From: Bondarzewia mesenterica
Taxonomy: Eukaryota > Basidiomycota > Agaricomycetes > Russulales > Bondarzewiaceae
Reading direction: 5' to 3'
Length of the DNA stretch: 64,000 nt
NCBI GenBank assembly: GCA_004802705.1
Contig: SGPL01000065.1
Coordinates: 1-64,000, forward strand
Below the pieces are notes generated by a model. That model saw nothing but the letters and a program-made list of their open reading frames with translations, was not told the DNA's origin and did not search any database. Both the position numbers and the translations under genes were made by a program. Within the stretch, counting starts at the first letter, position 1; each line of letters opens with the position of its first letter. Positions 59,472-64,000 of the stretch are shown here, in pieces.

Positions 59472-59726
59472 GATACCAAATGCCCATTCTCTAGAGACAA
59501 TAACCTTGTTGATCGGGCATTAGCTCAAATAAGTGATTTCAAGACACAAACCAGCTGCATCACGATCCTCTGATAACCGCGTCAGCGCGCCTGTCGTGAA
59601 CGCGTCCATCACATGACCCACGTGCTTCGGATTTTTGCCCAGGCCAATTTTTGGGAATTTCTTGCAACTTGGAGTAAGGTTTGAGAGACCCGAGTGCGTC
59701 TCTTCTGTCTGTGTCCTTACTATTCG

Positions 59727-61692
59727 ATGGGAATGGATCCTTTAATATCCTGGTTTAGGAGTCATGGGGGAGCCTTTGACGACTCTGCGATGGGTTTCAG
59801 CTCCATTAAAGGTCAAGGATGGGGTGCTGTCGCACTCCGCGATCTTTCGGTAGGTCGACCAGACTCTCGACCTTCCTCCATTTTTGCATTGCTCCCGGAT
59901 CATGCATCTACATGCACCCCGAAGCCCAAGATATTGACCTGCTGGATATAGGAAGGGCATGTTTTGTTCACTATACCTCGGGATCTCACGCTCTCCACCC
60001 ATACATGTACTCTGCCAGAACTCTTCGGACACTCAGAGTGGCAGAAATACAATCTCCACACGGGATGGGCGGGACTGATGCTTTGTATGATGTGGGAAGA
60101 GGCCCAAGGAAGTTCCTCGAAGTGGTCCGAATATTTGGGTATGTACATCACTGATCATGCGCGTATGTGAGTTTCATGCGTGTGTGGTTATCTCCCTTAG
60201 CCTTTCTGCCGACAGCATTTGATACGCCTATGTTCTGGAGTGAGAGTGATCTTGAGGAGCTGAAAGGGACTTCTATGGTAGGTCTGTCGCCTTGAAATCT
60301 CCATTAACTACTATCCCTGACGTGAAGGGAGCAGACAAAATAGGGAGAGATGGTGCTGAAAACGACTACCGCGAGAAAGTGATTCCGGCCCTGCGAGTCA
60401 GTCCTTACCAATTAACATTGCGACAATCAAACTGATTCAACTATAGAGTAGGCCAGATCTTTTTGGCGCCGATCCATCTACTCGATTTTATTCGCTCGCG
60501 AATTATCATCTCATGGGCAGTCGAATACTGTCTAGGAGCTTCCTTGTGGAAAAATGGGACGGAAAAGATGAGGAGGATGATACCGAAGGGCCTGATAACA
60601 CGACTTCAATGGACATGGATGTCGATGAGCCGCCTGCCGTATCTATACCTGCCGCCGAAGGAGGCACAGAGACGGAGGAAGAACCTTTGCTAGACGGGAA
60701 AGACTCAGATTCCGACGACGAGAACGATCCAACAGATATTGCCATGGTCCCAATGGCTGACATGCTGAATGCACGGTACGAAAGTGAAAACGTACGCATT
60801 CCATTCAATGTCTTTCGTCCGGTCGCGATTGACAGATCCATCAGGCGAAGTTGTTCTACGAGCAACGTGATCTTCGTATGGTGACGACGAAAGCCATATC
60901 AACCGGCGAGCAGATCGTAGGTTTCGTTCTGTTCTCCTGCCTTGCTTTGTCTTAACCGCTTGACAAGCGTAGTGGAACACATATGGTGACCCGCCAAACT
61001 CAGATCTGCTACGTCGTTATGGGCATGTGGATCTGATTCCTCTCGCAGAAGGCGGGCTAGGAAACCCCGCAGACATTGTTGACATCCGTGCAGACATTGT
61101 TGTCAACAGTGTCTCCGAGCTTGGGCTCAGCCAATCACCGCAATCTAGTGCTGAACGCGTAGACTGGTGGCTGGAGGAGTGTGATGACGAGTAAGAGAAC
61201 CATTCATCGCTGCTTTCGTCCTTGCTGAATCGGGTCCCTGTTATAGTGGTTTCGTTTTAGAGATGAACTACGAGCTTCCAAACGAGCTCATCTCGTTCGT
61301 GCGGCTGCTGCTGCTTCCTGTTTCTGAATGGAGTAAGATTAGAGTCAAAAGCAGATTACCCAAAGCAAAGATCGACGACAAAATTCTGTCCGTCGCAATC
61401 AACGTGCTGAAGAGGCGCATAGCCGAGTATTCTACTACTTACGAGGTGAGGTCATATCGTGCTAATTTTCGTTCACGTCATGTTCATGTCCACCCAGGAA
61501 GACGAAAGACTTCTTTCCGAGAATTCGGTTGCCTCTGGATTGTCTACCAACAAGAGGCACTCGGTTATCGTTCGGCTGGGTGAAAAGCGTATCTTGCGTG
61601 GTGCGCTATCGAAGGTACAAGAGAGATTGGAGTCTGCGACTTCTTCCGCTGCCGGAGTAAAAGAGCAGAGTAAAAAAAAGGAAAATGGATGA
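59727..61692 (+). CDS. RKM4: SET-domain lysine methyltransferase, RKM4/SETD6-like
   Basis: The start at 59,727 gives MGMDPLISWFRSHGGAF. Exon 1 ends at 59,849 and exon 2 opens at 59,951 with EGHVLFTIPRDLTLST, and several further exons follow. The SET domain has an insertion, as in this family: QGWGAVALRDLS, then FYSLANYHLMGSRILSRSF, an acidic insert (DSDSDDENDPTD), MVPMADMLNARYESEN, LRMVTTKAISTGEQIWNTYG and DLLRRYGHVD. The C-terminal Rubisco-LSMT-like substrate-binding part includes YELPNELISFVRLLLLP and NVLKRRIAEYSTTYE. Yeast Rkm4 monomethylates a ribosomal protein of the large subunit. The stop is at 61,690. A small direct repeat (GCAGACATTGTTG) at 61,070-61,104 lies in coding sequence. Confidence 0.87.
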
Positions 61693-62062
61693 AAGCGGGG
61701 AAAAGAGCGGAAACAAACGGAAGATCAAGCGGTGACCTAGAATACCTGATCTTTATAGTTACAGTGGTTGAATGCGATGCACTGTAACAGAGTGCCTAGA
61801 AATGGTATCGAACGCCTATCACATCTGGTTGATCCACTACAGAATTCCTTAGAAGTGGTTGACGCTTAGTTCTCGAATGATATGGGCGTTATCGAAACAA
61901 CAAGGGGCATGATTTGAGTCCTCAGGAGAAATGCTGTGGGGAAGGCGCTCACCCGACCCGCCGGTCTATAAATCATGGCGCGCAAGAAGAACAACACGAC
62001 AAACAACATTCAAGACTGGCACTTCTAATAATTGCTGGAGATGGACTATACATGCAGTGGGA
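61693..62062. other. Intergenic region between convergent genes
   Basis: About 370 bases between the stops of the SET gene and the complex I subunit gene. No feature is seen. Confidence 0.45.
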
Positions 62063-62428
62063 TCAATGGTGCGCCTCCTCTGCATGGTGGTCATGCCCGT
62101 GACCATGACCTTCCCATGGGTGCTCCAAACCCTACACAGGTTGTTCGCATCAGTCGAAAGTAGGGGCTCAACAGAAAACGCACCAAAAGTTTCCGCCCAT
62201 CTTGCCTGTAGATACCGAGGATGAGAAAGGTACAAAACGAACAAGTCTGAAAGCGAACCTTGCGCGATAGAAGATGAAGAACCACATAGTTGCACCAAGA
62301 GCCTTGGCTAGAAACTTATATCTGAAGCCGGGCAAATGGGGATGAAATTCTGAGCCTATTATGAGTGAAAACTCTGAGTGCGTGAAAATATGTGTGAGTT
62401 GGGAGAGCATACCATGATATCCAGCCAT
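62063..62428 (-). CDS. Mitochondrial complex I accessory subunit, NDUFB2-like
   Basis: Four exons read on the minus strand give a 67-residue protein. Exon 1 (62,413-62,428) encodes MAGYH. The next gives GSEFHPHLPGFRYKFLAKAL and GATMWFFIFYRARQ. A 22-base exon encodes QDGRKLL. The last gives GLEHPWEGHGHGHDHHAEEA and HH with a stop at 62,063. The single membrane segment MWFFIFYRA and the following LGLEHPW fit the B2 (AGGG) subunit of NADH:ubiquinone oxidoreductase, placed in the inner-membrane arm. The His-rich C-terminus is typical for fungal versions as I recall them. All splice sites are GT-AG. The gene is too short and too split for simple frame scanning. Confidence 0.74.
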
Positions 62429-62587
62429 GGTAGTAAATGGAAGTGAGATTCGGAAGAGCCCTGAAGAGCCGTGACCCTCTGTGACCATACGGTGACTATA
62501 CTTACTTTGATGTCGCGTCACAACCTCGCCGTCACGAAACTCTTCTTAAACACCGGCTCCGTTGCTGGCTTCCTCTTGTTTTCATCA
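62429..62587. promoter_or_regulatory. Short bidirectional promoter
   Basis: Only 159 bases separate the start codon of the complex I subunit (minus) from the start chosen for the next gene (plus), so both must share promoter elements. No clear TATA box is visible. Confidence 0.5.
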
Positions 62588-64000
62588 ATGGACGATAAGT
62601 CGAGCAGCAAGAGCAAGAAGCGGGAGATCGAGCCTCCTAGGGTCACCTATCATGCACCTGATAGGACGTTTGATCGTCTGTTCAAAGGTAAGCACGCGAC
62701 TAGTCATACACGTCCTTGCATCCATTAACATATCAGCATTCCATCCTCCTCAGAAAAATCTTTAGCCGAAACCAAAGATGTCGTTAGGAAAAAGCTTGAG
62801 TTAGGAATAGATGTGGTCCTCGTTCTTGCTCAACTTCGAGATAGCAAAAGGATCGATTTGGAGGACGGTGTGTGCCGTTCAGCTTTGTCCTTCGTTGGCT
62901 ATTCTCAATGGTTTTCTTGAACGGCTAGACGACGACTTCGATGCCTTCCGCGCATTGGCCCATTGCACTTCTCACGTTGATGTTTTAGTTGAGATTGGTG
63001 TCAAACATCCAGCGCGAGATCCAGGACATTCTGGAAAACAGGGAGACAACGCTGCTCAGACTGTACGTTACTTACTCTGTCTTTAAACGAATTTCTTTAT
63101 ATTGTGGTTTTCTATAGGATAAAATGCGGAATAGCAAAAAGCGTGATCGTCTGCCTTCTGTTAGCTATGTCTCGCCACCAGTCGAGACACCAGAGAATCC
63201 GCTGCCCTCAGATTCCAAATTACAGGAGCTTTCTCTTGAGGAGCGAATATCTGGTGATTCGAGTCCTCAAAGAAAGAAACCGAAGGTTGCTTTCGAGGAG
63301 CCAACCGATTCGCACTCGGCTAAGTCAAAACGTTCTTCAACCGACGGCTCGAAGAACAAAAAAAACGAAGATTGCATCAGAGAAGGCGGGAGATTCGTCT
63401 CATACAAAGAAGAAGAAGTNCGGAACGAGAACAACGTCGACAGATATTGCCGCTCCTCTCTCTCACCATCACACTCCTGCTTCATCGAGTCCACCGACAC
63501 CAAAAAAGCCTCAGTCTGACCTGCGCGATTCATCTGGCTCGAAAGTGCCGTTTCATACTGCTCACTCGAAGGTTGGTCCTGGCGGTTTGACAAATTCTCT
63601 TGCAGAGCCTTCAGACGCGCGCGTATCCCCGTCACCGGAGAATGCGACAGATGCGAATTTCCCGCTTTCACACACCAGAGTACAGCCTGCAATCTTAGCT
63701 GGACCTTCCCATTCTCAGGTCCCAGAGCACACAAAGAAAAGGAAGCGGCGAGGCTCTGTGATTGTTCGCGATCACACCAACTCACTAAAAGCACAAAATG
63801 TTCCTTCTCATCCGGCTGCCGTGCCCATTCCAGAACCAGATACACCGAAAGGACCTCCAAAAAAGAGAAGAAAGAGGAATAAGTCTAAGGGCGATGGACT
63901 TTCTGTTGACGTTGATTCGTTTTCTGCGTCCGTTCTTCAACTCCCAGGGACGCTGGCCTGCATAGGCTCAGAAGATCTGCCGCAGAACGAAGCATCCGTT
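62588..64000 (+). CDS. Lysine-rich disordered protein, partial at right edge
   Basis: The start MDDKSSSKSKKREIEP leads to RVTYHAPDRTFDRLFK. An intron (GTAAGC to CCTCAG) and EKSLAETKDVVRKKLELGID follow; exons up to 63,120 are only partly resolved. From 63,121 the frame DKMRNSKKRDRLPSVSYVSP is rich in Ser, Pro and Lys with basic clusters (KKRKRRGS; KKRRKRNKSKG) that could be nuclear signals. At the run of eight A near 63,357-63,364 the open frame shifts by one base, and the ambiguous base at 63,420 lies just after; a sequencing error is likely. After the shift the frame stays open to 64,000. No domain is recognised and the C-terminus is missing. Confidence 0.6.

Overview
The window is nuclear DNA of a filamentous basidiomycete, most likely an agaricomycete. 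The genes carry many short GT-AG introns (about 50-80 bases). The proteins belong to families typical of that group: WOPR regulator, SNG1/DUF3533 protein, CRAL-TRIO protein, CYS-3-like bZIP. The mobile DNA includes a tyrosine-recombinase retroelement and a DDE transposase of types I associate with agaricomycetes. The species cannot be named from the sequence.

Bases 1 to about 21,080 are one large block of decayed, AT-rich, strongly CpG-poor mobile DNA. It is bounded by a terminal inverted repeat of at least 617 bases (1-617 against 19,620-20,235) built of about 45-65-base sub-repeats, each with a small palindrome. The left end runs off the window. Inside, in order, are: a decayed tyrosine-recombinase retroelement with split direct repeats (882-8,374), a tRNA-derived SINE, an unresolved tract, a small inverted-repeat element (10,430-11,304), an 18-base minisatellite leading into a DDE transposase pseudogene (about 12,440-14,500), a second SINE, and on the minus strand copies of two ordinary host genes. 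These are an A1 aspartic protease whose halves lie at 18,500-19,214 and 15,200-16,045, and between the halves an AGC kinase of the NRC-2/Fpk1 type (16,040-18,250). A ~160-base tandem array (20,316-21,080) follows the right inverted repeat. At about 21.1 kb the composition switches abruptly to normal CpG-containing DNA.

From 21.9 to 32.4 kb lie a WOPR (Gti1/Pac2) transcription factor (+), the TFIIA large subunit (-), an SNG1-like membrane protein (-) and a multi-membrane-segment RING-H2 protein (-) that carries a perfect-frame 46-residue tandem duplication. From 32.4 to 41.6 kb the DNA is gene-poor; the only recognisable items are a broken glycosyltransferase (GT49-like) and one isolated protein-like fragment.

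From 41.6 kb onward the region is gene-dense: a cytosolic LysM protein (-), a CYS-3-like bZIP (-), the splicing factor CWC24 (+), a GC-rich stretch with broken coding-like frames (47.2-48.9 kb), a two-finger C2H2 factor (-), a PPG1-type protein phosphatase (+), a CRAL-TRIO/Sec14 protein (-) divergent from an FAD monooxygenase (+), an uncharacterised acidic protein (+), an RKM4-like SET methyltransferase (+), a 67-residue complex I subunit resembling NDUFB2 (-), and head-to-head with it a lysine-rich protein that runs off the right edge. The gene neighbours show no common pathway; they are mainly housekeeping and regulatory genes. Gene models are read by eye from splice signals and conserved motifs, so single exon borders may be off.
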